From: an uncultured Rhodospirillaceae bacterium
GTDB lineage: Bacteria > Pseudomonadota > Alphaproteobacteria > CAAGCB01 > CAG-977
Reading direction: 5' to 3'
NCBI GenBank assembly: GCA_900553035.1
Contig: USCC01000045.1
Location: 1 to 15,656, forward strand
Length of the DNA: 15,656 nucleotides
This document shows positions 8,001-14,215 of the stretch, piece by piece (position 1 is the first letter of the stretch; the number at the start of each line of letters is the position of its first letter). The position numbers and the translations under genes are program-made. The notes beneath the pieces are model-generated. The model saw nothing but the letters and a program-made list of their open reading frames with translations. It searched no databases and was not told the DNA's origin.

Positions 8001-8212
8001 TTGATTTCATTTTCAATCGGCACGGCGACCGTATCGACCAGAACCTGGGCGCTTGCACCGGGATAGTTCGCTTCGACAATAATTTGCGGAGGCGTGATCT
8101 GCGGATACTGGGAAACGGGCAGGACGGCGATGGCCAGCAGCCCCAGCAGAACCATAATGATGGAAATCACACCGGCAAAGCGGGGACGCTCAATGAAAAA
8201 AGAGGAAAACAT
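5012..8212 (-). CDS. RND multidrug efflux pump, HAE1 family (AcrB/MexB/MexF-like inner-membrane transporter)
   Basis: This is a 1066-residue proton-driven inner-membrane pump that captures substrates from the periplasm and inner membrane and passes them to the outer-membrane channel. It shows the MFSSFFIERPRFAGVI start typical of the family, the first transmembrane helix (about 10-30), large periplasmic loops, and a central helix bundle. The proton-relay pair Asp408-Asp409 lies in GLVVDDAIIVVE, and the partner Lys937 in GLAAKNAILIVEF. These match AcrB Asp407, Asp408 and Lys940. The family repeat structure of two 6-helix halves is intact. Substrates cannot be told from sequence. The ATG at 8210-8212 has an AAGGAG 7 bases before it, placed across the stop codon of the fusion-protein gene, only 4 bases upstream. 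It is the middle gene of the operon. Confidence 0.97.
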   Translation of the reverse strand: MFSSFFIERPRFAGVISIIMVLLGLLAIAVLPVSQYPQITPPQIIVEANYPGASAQVLVDTVAVPIENEINGVEGMLYMSSTSTDAGAYTLTITFDIGTDPDIAQVKVENRLQQVTSQLPSIVNEEGLSIKTQSSNILAMLVLRSPNKSFNDLFLSDFAYSNIQNPLARVPGIGDVQVYGPQYSMRIWVNPEKIAALGLDSTDIINSIASQNAQASIGEIGSAPTPDNTAILLSLTAKGLLNSVRDFEEIIVTTSPDGGVVRLKDVARIELGADTYQVNAHYDNAPAVVIGLSQTPNSNSLDIMKNVRKEMAELKKTFPDDMEFAIAYDSTQFVKASIQSIIETLAITFSLVVLVTFLFLQKVKTTLIPLITIPVSLIATFMVIYVLGFDINILTLFAMILAIGLVVDDAIIVVERVEYLMAYEGMDSRSASIKAMQQIGSAIIATTFVLLAIFIPVGLMAGITGKIYQQFAVTIATAVVFSAFNALTLSPALCAIFLRKDKQTPARGFFRKFNDTIDYFKEKYIGVVGYFSKFLGMTVLALALALGAAWFGFEKTATSFLPEEDQGLILSNFQLPSTATIDQTNALLARAGERIMKMDGVKYFISVAGYSMLSAGGENIALGVVGLDDWSKRTSKKLSIEALTARLTDMFANDPQADVNFFALPSIPGVGKSDGLSLELLSRNGASTPAELYGVMEKFLGKLNSSEDLSYAFSTFTVDAPHIYLDIDRTKLESYGIPVSSLFTALRNNLGSAYINNITLSGQVNKVILQADAPYRRTVEDVQNLYVRSNSGELIRVKSFADVRTTLSPKIIYRYNQYTEASIVASAAPGVSTGTAIASVEQAARDILPRDYSIAWTGLSLQEVEAAGLATFLIILALVFCYLFLVALYESWMLAFSVMFSTVFAIVGALIGLHIMKQPLSIYAQLGLVMLIGLAAKNAILIVEFTKAYRDDGASILEASQKGAAERFRAVLMTALTFILGVFPMIIAKGAGAASQISIGTSVFYGMIAATFVGIIFIPSLFALFETIKEWTGHGVEEAEIIRETKEKGNPLGIKLDDTPKGEDHE

Positions 8213-8216
8213 CTCC

Positions 8217-9386
8217 TTACTCCTTCGTGTCGGTCAGGACGTTCAGCCGGAATTTCTGCCCGGGGGCCAGAGGGCGGGTTTTCCCTGCAACCAGATAATC
8301 GCCGGTTTTAAAAACATCCCGGATCAGGTAGTCGCGCCCGACCGGAGCGATGATCTCAATCGGGATGCGCCGGACACCCGTGCCGTCGGCAATGGTGATG
8401 AAGTTCCCGTCCGGGGTCATATCAACATTATTCTGCGCGACGAGAACGCCCTCATAATCTTTTTCCAGCAGGACGTCGACATAGCCGTTGGCCAGCAGAA
8501 CGCGTTCGTCGTTTTTAAAGTCGGCGTACAGAGCGACCGAATTCGTCGGACGGTTCAGGGCATTGTCTGCGAAACGGAAAACGCCGTCCGGGGTGTACAG
8601 CTCGCCGTTCGCCAGACGGAGCTTGATTTTTTCATTTTTAATCAGATCCGTCCCGTTTGCCATGACCTCGTTCAGATAGTCTTTGTCCGTAATGGAAAAA
8701 ACGACCCGTATCGGCGAATACTGAATCAGATTCAGAAGCGGGCTTCCGGCCGGGGAAACATATTGCCCTTTCGTCAGGGTGATGTTGCCGACAATGCCTG
8801 AAATGGGCGCATGGATGACGGTGTAGTCATAGAGAACCTTGGCTTCGTCGTATCCGGCTTTGGCCTGTGCGACTTCGGCCTGAGCCGTCAGGTAGGCGGC
8901 CTGCGCCTTGTCACGATCGGCCTGCGCGATGGCTTTGGGGCCGGCTTCCTGGACACGTTTGAAATAGGTTGCGGCATTCTGGTATCCGGCCTGGGCCTGC
9001 ATGACTTCGGCGCGCGCCATATCAAGCCGCGCCTTGTATTCATCCTGCCGAAGTGTCAGCAGCACCTGTCCTTCACGGACTTCCTGGCCGCCCTGAACGT
9101 AGACGTCTTCGACGAAACCGTTGATGTAGGGCAACACGTCAACCGCATGAATCGGCGTGACATAGCCGATGTATTTTTTCTGAACCGTGACTTTTTCCGG
9201 GTGGATCAGTAAAACGTCCAGCACGGGAACCTTTTCCGATGTTTCCGCCTCTTTCGGAGGCGCCTGTTCCCCTTTCCGGCGTTCAAGGGCATCGAACCCC
9301 AGGACAACGACCAGAACGATCAAGATGAACAGAAGAACGCGCAGAGCGTTCGAAGGCTTTTTTTCGGTTTTGTTTTCGTCGGACAT
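8217..9386 (-). CDS. RND efflux periplasmic adaptor (membrane fusion protein, HlyD/AcrA family)
   Basis: This 389-residue adaptor bridges the inner-membrane pump and the outer-membrane channel. An N-terminal uncleaved-type anchor (about residues 14-31, preceded by a charged cytosolic stretch with several lysines) holds it in the inner membrane; there is no lipobox. Then come a barrel-sandwich/lipoyl half (GYVTPIHAVDVLPYINGFVE; GQEVREGQVLLTL), a long alpha-helical hairpin rich in Ala/Gln (about 115-185), the second lipoyl half (VIHAPISGIVGN), and beta-barrel and membrane-proximal domains to the C-terminus. It is the first gene of the operon; its stop is 4 bases from the pump start. The ATG at 9384-9386 follows AGGA with a 7-base gap. 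No regulator gene is adjacent, and the 90-base gap to the upstream oxidase gene holds no clear terminator. Confidence 0.95.
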   Translation of the reverse strand: MSDENKTEKKPSNALRVLLFILIVLVVVLGFDALERRKGEQAPPKEAETSEKVPVLDVLLIHPEKVTVQKKYIGYVTPIHAVDVLPYINGFVEDVYVQGGQEVREGQVLLTLRQDEYKARLDMARAEVMQAQAGYQNAATYFKRVQEAGPKAIAQADRDKAQAAYLTAQAEVAQAKAGYDEAKVLYDYTVIHAPISGIVGNITLTKGQYVSPAGSPLLNLIQYSPIRVVFSITDKDYLNEVMANGTDLIKNEKIKLRLANGELYTPDGVFRFADNALNRPTNSVALYADFKNDERVLLANGYVDVLLEKDYEGVLVAQNNVDMTPDGNFITIADGTGVRRIPIEIIAPVGRDYLIRDVFKTGDYLVAGKTRPLAPGQKFRLNVLTDTKE

Positions 9387-9476
9387 GGCTCCATCCTGTT
9401 TGCAAGAACATCAAAGGAATGCAAATAGAATGGAGCTTTTGAACGGTGACGGTAAGATAGGTTTTCTGTTATAGCT

Positions 9477-11090
9477 TTATGGCAAGGCCGCCGGATCGGT
9501 CAGGGCATCGATCAGGACGGGGCCTTCCGCATCAAGGGCCTGGCGCAGTGTGTCTTCCAGACCTTCGGGAGACGTTATGCGAAAGCTTTTCAGGCCGGCC
9601 GCTTCGGCCAGCCGGGCGAAATCGGGGTTCAGAAGTTCCGTTTTAAACGGCGGCATCCGGGCAAGTTCGGCTTCAAAATTGATATAGCCGAGTTCGCCGT
9701 TGTTGTAGACGATGATTTTCAACGGTATCCGATGCTGGACGAGAGTCAGGAGCTCGCCCATCAGCATGGCGAATCCCCCGTCGCCGGCCAGAACAACGAA
9801 GGGTCGTCCGGGATCTTCTGCGCCCAGCCAGGCGCCCATGGCTTCCGGAATGGCGGCGGCCATGCTCCCGTGACGGAAGGATCCGATGAGGCGCCGGCGT
9901 CCTTCGGCTTTGATATAGCGTGCGGCCCAGACGGTGCACAGGCCGACGTCCACGGCAAAAACGGTTTCTTCGTCGGCCACGCGGCTGAGCATATGGGTCA
10001 GATATTCGGGGCGCAACGGCTCTGCGGCGGCCATTTTTTCCAGATCCTTCTGTTTTTCCTCATCAATTTTACGTTTATGTTCCAGACTTTCGCGCAGATG
10101 GGCGGCGTCCTTTTTCTCTCGTAGCAAAGGCAGTAGAAGGTCAAGCGCCGCTTTGACATCCGCCTGTATTCCGAAATCCAGACGTCCGCGCCGTCCCAGA
10201 TGTCCGGCGTTGATGTCAATCTGAACGACGGTCGGGGAGACCGGCAACGCGGCCGGATAGGGAAAATCCGTTCCCAGAAGAATCAGAAGGTCGCATCCCC
10301 TGAGCGCCGCGCGGCTTTCACGCAGAGACAGAAGGCCGTTCATGCCCGCGTCGTTCGGGTTGTCCGATTCCATAAAATCCCTGCTTCGGATGGTGCAGAC
10401 GGTCGGGGCCTTGAGTGTTTCCGCAAGGTTGAGGACTTCCTGCTTCGCATGGCAGCAGCCGATGCCGCAGTAGAGTGTTATTTTCTCGTGAACGTTGATG
10501 ATATCCGCCAGTTTCCGTATTTCTCCGGCGTCGGGAACCAGCGCGGCAGGCGTCGGTTCAATCGGGCGCAGAAAGGCGTTTTCTTCCGCCGGCGCTTCGG
10601 AAACGTCTTTGGGAACGATCAGAACGGCGACTCCGCCTTCGCTCAGCGCTTTTTGCATCCCGGCCTGCATCAGGCGGGGCATTTGGGACGGGTGAGAGAC
10701 CGTTTCACAGAAAAGGCTGCAGTCTTCGTACAGACGCATCGGCGACGTTTCCTGAAAATAATCCAGCCCGGTTTCCGAACGCGGAATGTGGGTGACGATC
10801 GCCAGAACCGGAGCGCGATTTTTGTTCGCTTCGTACAGGCCGTTAAGCATGTGAATGCTTCCGGGACCGGAGGTGCCCGCACATACGCAGAGCTTCCCGG
10901 TCATGAACGCTTCTCCGGCCGCCGCGAATGCCGCCGCCTCTTCATGCCGGACAGCGATCCAGCGGATATTCCTGTTCCGGCGGACGGCGTCCCCGATCGG
11001 GTTCAGCGAATCGCCGATCAGTCCGTATATCCGCCGCACACCGGAACGGTCAAGAACGGATACCATCATTTCTGCAACGTTTTGTGTCAT
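9477..11090 (-). CDS. poxB: Pyruvate:quinone oxidoreductase (pyruvate oxidase, PoxB-type), C-terminally short
   Basis: This is a 537-residue ThDP- and FAD-dependent enzyme that would decarboxylate pyruvate to acetate and CO2 and pass electrons to quinone. The ThDP-activating glutamate lies in the RHEEAAAFAA segment (Glu50). The central FAD domain includes LLILLGTDFPYPAALP. The ThDP/Mg site runs from GDGG (about 436-439) to NN (463-464). Resemblance to E. coli PoxB runs from the first residues to the GPVLIDAL strand. The protein then stops about 40 residues early, so the C-terminal membrane-binding, lipid-activated tail of E. coli PoxB is absent; the remaining 90 bases do not encode it in another frame. 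The ATG at 11088-11090 is preferred over a TTG 6 bases upstream because GGGAG lies 7 bases before it. A related ThDP oxidase or decarboxylase activity is possible. Confidence 0.88.
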   Translation of the reverse strand: MTQNVAEMMVSVLDRSGVRRIYGLIGDSLNPIGDAVRRNRNIRWIAVRHEEAAAFAAAGEAFMTGKLCVCAGTSGPGSIHMLNGLYEANKNRAPVLAIVTHIPRSETGLDYFQETSPMRLYEDCSLFCETVSHPSQMPRLMQAGMQKALSEGGVAVLIVPKDVSEAPAEENAFLRPIEPTPAALVPDAGEIRKLADIINVHEKITLYCGIGCCHAKQEVLNLAETLKAPTVCTIRSRDFMESDNPNDAGMNGLLSLRESRAALRGCDLLILLGTDFPYPAALPVSPTVVQIDINAGHLGRRGRLDFGIQADVKAALDLLLPLLREKKDAAHLRESLEHKRKIDEEKQKDLEKMAAAEPLRPEYLTHMLSRVADEETVFAVDVGLCTVWAARYIKAEGRRRLIGSFRHGSMAAAIPEAMGAWLGAEDPGRPFVVLAGDGGFAMLMGELLTLVQHRIPLKIIVYNNGELGYINFEAELARMPPFKTELLNPDFARLAEAAGLKSFRITSPEGLEDTLRQALDAEGPVLIDALTDPAALP

Positions 11091-11186
11091 GATCAAACTC
11101 CCTTGTGACAGAATTATCTTAAAGGGGAGCGGACTTTGCGTAACAGATGATAATTGGGTCGGACTGAACCCGTTAAATCGGCTATG

Positions 11187-11963
11187 TCAGAACCATCCGT
11201 CAACGGCGCTGAGTTCTTCCTCTGTCCCAAACGGCGTGTTGACGGTGATCAGGCCGCTGCCTTTCATGCCGAAACCATCCCTGTCCAGGGGAAGGGCGAT
11301 TTCACTGTGCCGGAATTTCGGCAGACCGGCGTCTTTCAGCATTGAAACCAGTTCCGTGTGATGCCCGGCCTTCAGGACGGGATACCAGACCATGAGAACA
11401 CCCTCAGGCCATTTTTTATGCAGCTTTAAAAGGGTCGCGGCCGTTTTTTCATATTCGGTCTTTATTTCATAACTGGGGTCGATGAAGACAATTCCGCGGC
11501 GTGGCGACGGCGGGCAGAGCGCAAGAGCGCCTTCATATCCGTCGCGATGATGGATGTGCGTGTTCGGGTAATGCAGAAAAGAACGCAAAGCCCGGTACTC
11601 CTGCGGATGAAGCTCCATCAGGTGAAGCGTGTCTGTCGGCCGCAAAAGGGCTTCGGCGATGAATGGCGATCCGGGATACACATTTTTGCCGACTTCGCGG
11701 GTCATTTTATGCAGAAGTGAGACGTAGGGATGGTTTTCCGGCATTTTTCCCTGATTCAGAAAGGAAATGACACCTTCCCGGGCTTCTCCGGTTTTTCGGG
11801 CTTCAGGAGCCTCAAGGTTGTAAACCCCGCGCCCCGCGTGTGTTTCAATATAGGAAAGGGGCTTGTCCTTTTCCGTCAGCTTTGAAAGAACAACGGCCAG
11901 CGAAGCGTGCTTGTGGACGTCGGCAAGGCATCCGGCATGGTAAATGTGCTGATAGGAAAGCAT
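11187..11963 (-). CDS. rlmJ: 23S rRNA (adenine(2030)-N6)-methyltransferase RlmJ
   Basis: This 258-residue SAM-dependent methyltransferase modifies A2030 of 23S rRNA to m6A. The family opening MLSYQHIYHAGCLADVHKH and the SAM-binding segment YIETHAGRGVYNL (about 38-50) are clear. The catalytic motif IV is IDPSYE at 161-166 (Asp162), where E. coli has DPPYE. The VWYPV strand follows, and the C-terminus has the GFGMKGSGLITVNTPF segment. Length matches the family's usual size. The ATG at 11961-11963 is supported by AGGAG 7 bases upstream. It is co-directional with poxB across 96 bases, but a separate poxB promoter is possible: a minus-strand GATAAT lies within that gap. Confidence 0.95.
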   Translation of the reverse strand: MLSYQHIYHAGCLADVHKHASLAVVLSKLTEKDKPLSYIETHAGRGVYNLEAPEARKTGEAREGVISFLNQGKMPENHPYVSLLHKMTREVGKNVYPGSPFIAEALLRPTDTLHLMELHPQEYRALRSFLHYPNTHIHHRDGYEGALALCPPSPRRGIVFIDPSYEIKTEYEKTAATLLKLHKKWPEGVLMVWYPVLKAGHHTELVSMLKDAGLPKFRHSEIALPLDRDGFGMKGSGLITVNTPFGTEEELSAVDGWF

Positions 11964-12030
11964 GAGCGGCTCCTGAAAAAGGGATAATGTACAACGGTAT
12001 AAACCCGTGCGCGCCGATTATCCAGGGATT

Positions 12031-12042
12031 GTTTCCGGAAAC
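12031..12042. promoter_or_regulatory. Perfect 12-base palindrome, candidate operator
   Basis: GTTTCCGGAAAC is a perfect inverted repeat in the divergent region between rlmJ and the GH13 gene. It ends 10 bases upstream of the -35 box of the rightward promoter. That position suits a dimeric regulator acting on the GH13 gene. The right half also forms CCG-GAAA-CGG followed by seven T residues, but a 3-bp stem is too short for a convincing terminator and no rightward gene precedes it. Confidence 0.4.
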
Positions 12043-12052
12043 GGTTTTTTTG

Positions 12053-12080
12053 TTGGCATAAAGAGAATGAAAAAGATAAT
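12053..12080 (+). promoter_or_regulatory. Sigma70-type promoter for the GH13 gene
   Basis: TTGGCA (12053-12058) and GATAAT (12075-12080) are separated by 16 bases. Each matches the consensus at 5 of 6 positions. Transcription would start near 12087, giving a leader of about 35 bases before the ATG at 12122. Confidence 0.6.
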
Positions 12081-12121
12081 CTGTTGCAACATGATCCACC
12101 TTGTCCGAAGAGAGATGCAAC

Positions 12122-14164
12122 ATGACGACGAACTCACCTGAATATATTGAATGGCTCAAAGAAAATTCGATGCTTGAAAACGCCGGAAGGCTGGCGAAAA
12201 CGCTGTCCGGGAAAAAAGAGCAGTGGGGGCATGGATTCGCCGTTCCCAAAGCCCGCGAAGCCGTGAAGGACATGCCGGTCTGGTTCAATTCCTATCCGGC
12301 TTCAACGATTCCCTTCAGGGGACAGAAGTTCATTCCCTACTGCGGTGATGCGCGGCTGTGGCGTGTCCTGCGCGAACTGGGCGTCTCGCTCCTGCGGACG
12401 GGGCCGGAAAAGGTATCGGGCGGGATCCGGGGGCGTGAAACAACGCCGACGGTGGACGGTTATTTCGACCGCATCAAACTGGACATTTCGCCGGATTTCG
12501 GGACGGATGAGGAATATAAGGCAATGACCCGTACGGCCGCGGAATACGGCGGAAAAATCGCCGGCGACATTATTCCGGGACATACCGGAAAGGGCTATGA
12601 TTTCCGGCTGGCGGAACGGAATTACGGCGAATATCCCGGCATTTACGTCATGGTGGAAATCGATCCGCAGGACTGGCACCTGTTGCCCGAAGTGACAGAC
12701 GAATGGGAAAGCGCGAACGTTCATCCCGACAACGTCGTCCTGCTGGCCAACAAGGGATATCTGCCCGGCAACCTGCAGCGCGTGCTGTTCAGTATTCCCG
12801 GCGATACGCGGCCGTTATCCGGCTGGGACGCAACGGCGGAAATCGAAGGCGTTGACGGCGTGACCCGTCGCTGGGTGTTCCTGCATTACTTCAAATCGGG
12901 GCAGCCGACGATGAACTGGCTGGATCCGACTTCGGCCGCGTTCCGCATGATGTGCGGCGATATGGTTAAAACAATGAAGGAGCTGGGCGCTGTGATGGTG
13001 CGTCTGGACGCGAATTCCTTCCTGGGGATTGAAAAATCACTGGATCCGAACTGTTGCTGGTCGGAAGGCCACCCTCTGTCGGTCAATGCGACGAACTCTC
13101 TGGCGATGTTCGCGCGCAAACTGGGGGGCGTCACGTTCCAAGAATTGAACCTTGCCGTCAATTACATCCGGGAATTTGGGGAAAAAGGCGTTGACCTGTC
13201 GTATGATTTCATTACGCGTCCGGCCGTTCAGCATGCCGTTCTGACCGGATCGGCCGATTTCCTGAAGTTCAGCTACCAGCTGATGAAGGAATACAAAATT
13301 GAACCGGTTTCCCTGATCCATGACATGCAGAACCATGACGAAATCACGTACGAGCTGGTTCATTTTCTGGATAATATGGACGTTGAGTTCACGTACAAAG
13401 GCAAACGCCGTACGGGCCGGGATATCCGCGCCGAAATCGTCCGGGAAATGCAGGACAAGGCCATCAACGGCTCGGTTCGCTACAACGCGTTGTCCGGCAA
13501 CGGACTGTGCACGACTTTTGCCGGCCTGGCGGCGACGCGTCTGGGCATTGCGGATCTGAACGCCATCCGTCCCGAAGACATGGCTCGCATCCGCCGGGCG
13601 CATCTGCTTCTGGCGGCGTACAACGCTTTTCAACCGGGTGTGTTCGGCCTGTCGGGATGGGATCTGGTCGGAGCCCTTCCGATTGATCCGAAAGACATTC
13701 CCGAATTTGTCGCGGACGGTGATACCCGCTGGATCAACCGCGGCGGCTACGACCTTCTGGACGCCGATCCGGAAGCGGAAAAATCCATCGGCGGCCTGCC
13801 GAAGGCAAAGGCGCTGTACGGTTCGGTCGTTGAACAGCTCAAAGACGAAAACTCCTTCGCGTCCATTCTGAAAAAGATGATTCAGAAACGTCAGGAATTC
13901 GGTATTCATCTGGCCGATCTGGTTCATGTTGAGCAGTTCAGATCGTCGGGCGGGTTTGTCATGGCTCACCGTCTGCCGGACGGGCGCCTGCAGTTTACGG
14001 CGCTGAACTTCAGCGGTGCGCCGATTGACGAAGATATCGTCCTGGGGAACAGCGGCGAAAAGGTCGTTTCAATCATGGACGGCAAAACAGTGGCGATGGT
14101 CGGCAACGGTAAAATCAAGATTCACCTTGAGCCGATGGAATATCTGGCCGCAGTCGTCGGATAA
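12122..14164 (+). CDS. GH13 (alpha-amylase superfamily) glycosidase or glucosyltransferase, trehalose-synthase-like
   Basis: This is a 680-residue enzyme acting on alpha-glucosidic bonds, with no signal peptide and hence cytosolic. The GH13 catalytic regions are recognisable: region I GDIIPGH (Asp149, His154), region II VRLDAN with Asp296 as nucleophile, region III FQELN with Glu341 as acid/base, and region IV QNHDE with Asp406. A C-terminal beta domain (about 600-680) ends it. Region I has Gly where most GH13 enzymes have Asn before the His. Overall resemblance is to proteins annotated as maltose alpha-D-glucosyltransferase/trehalose synthase, but substrate is not fixed by the sequence; amylase or sucrose-type activity is possible. 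The ATG at 12122 is preferred over an in-frame TTG at 12101, with GAGAGA about 8 bases upstream. Own promoter and terminator make it monocistronic. Confidence 0.85.
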   Translation: MTTNSPEYIEWLKENSMLENAGRLAKTLSGKKEQWGHGFAVPKAREAVKDMPVWFNSYPASTIPFRGQKFIPYCGDARLWRVLRELGVSLLRTGPEKVSGGIRGRETTPTVDGYFDRIKLDISPDFGTDEEYKAMTRTAAEYGGKIAGDIIPGHTGKGYDFRLAERNYGEYPGIYVMVEIDPQDWHLLPEVTDEWESANVHPDNVVLLANKGYLPGNLQRVLFSIPGDTRPLSGWDATAEIEGVDGVTRRWVFLHYFKSGQPTMNWLDPTSAAFRMMCGDMVKTMKELGAVMVRLDANSFLGIEKSLDPNCCWSEGHPLSVNATNSLAMFARKLGGVTFQELNLAVNYIREFGEKGVDLSYDFITRPAVQHAVLTGSADFLKFSYQLMKEYKIEPVSLIHDMQNHDEITYELVHFLDNMDVEFTYKGKRRTGRDIRAEIVREMQDKAINGSVRYNALSGNGLCTTFAGLAATRLGIADLNAIRPEDMARIRRAHLLLAAYNAFQPGVFGLSGWDLVGALPIDPKDIPEFVADGDTRWINRGGYDLLDADPEAEKSIGGLPKAKALYGSVVEQLKDENSFASILKKMIQKRQEFGIHLADLVHVEQFRSSGGFVMAHRLPDGRLQFTALNFSGAPIDEDIVLGNSGEKVVSIMDGKTVAMVGNGKIKIHLEPMEYLAAVVG

Positions 14165-14169
14165 CGGAT

Positions 14170-14199
14170 AAAGGCGGTCCTTCGCGGCCGCCTTTTTTT
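14170..14199 (+). terminator. Intrinsic terminator after the GH13 gene
   Basis: An 8-bp perfect stem (AAAGGCGG at 14170-14177 with CCGCCTTT at 14188-14195) closes a 10-base loop, in which a further CC/GG pair is possible. It is followed by T residues to 14199. It lies 5 bases after the stop codon and only 16 bases before the next start codon, so the ankyrin gene is either reached by read-through or has a promoter overlapping the end of the GH13 gene. Confidence 0.9.
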
Positions 14200-14215
14200 C
14201 AGGAAAGGGGAGACC

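Noticed and set aside
10200..11108. 302-codon open frame antisense to poxB
   Set aside because: It is basic, low-complexity in composition, has no recognisable domain, and fully overlaps a gene with intact catalytic motifs. It is a by-product of G+C-biased third positions.
12031..12052. Rightward intrinsic terminator (CCG-GAAA-CGG with T-run)
   Set aside because: The stem is only 3 bp and no rightward gene lies upstream. A palindromic protein-binding site is the better reading.
13037..13969. 310-codon open frame antisense to the GH13 gene
   Set aside because: It mirrors the codon pattern of the GH13 gene, which has all catalytic residues. No ribosome-binding site or domain supports it.
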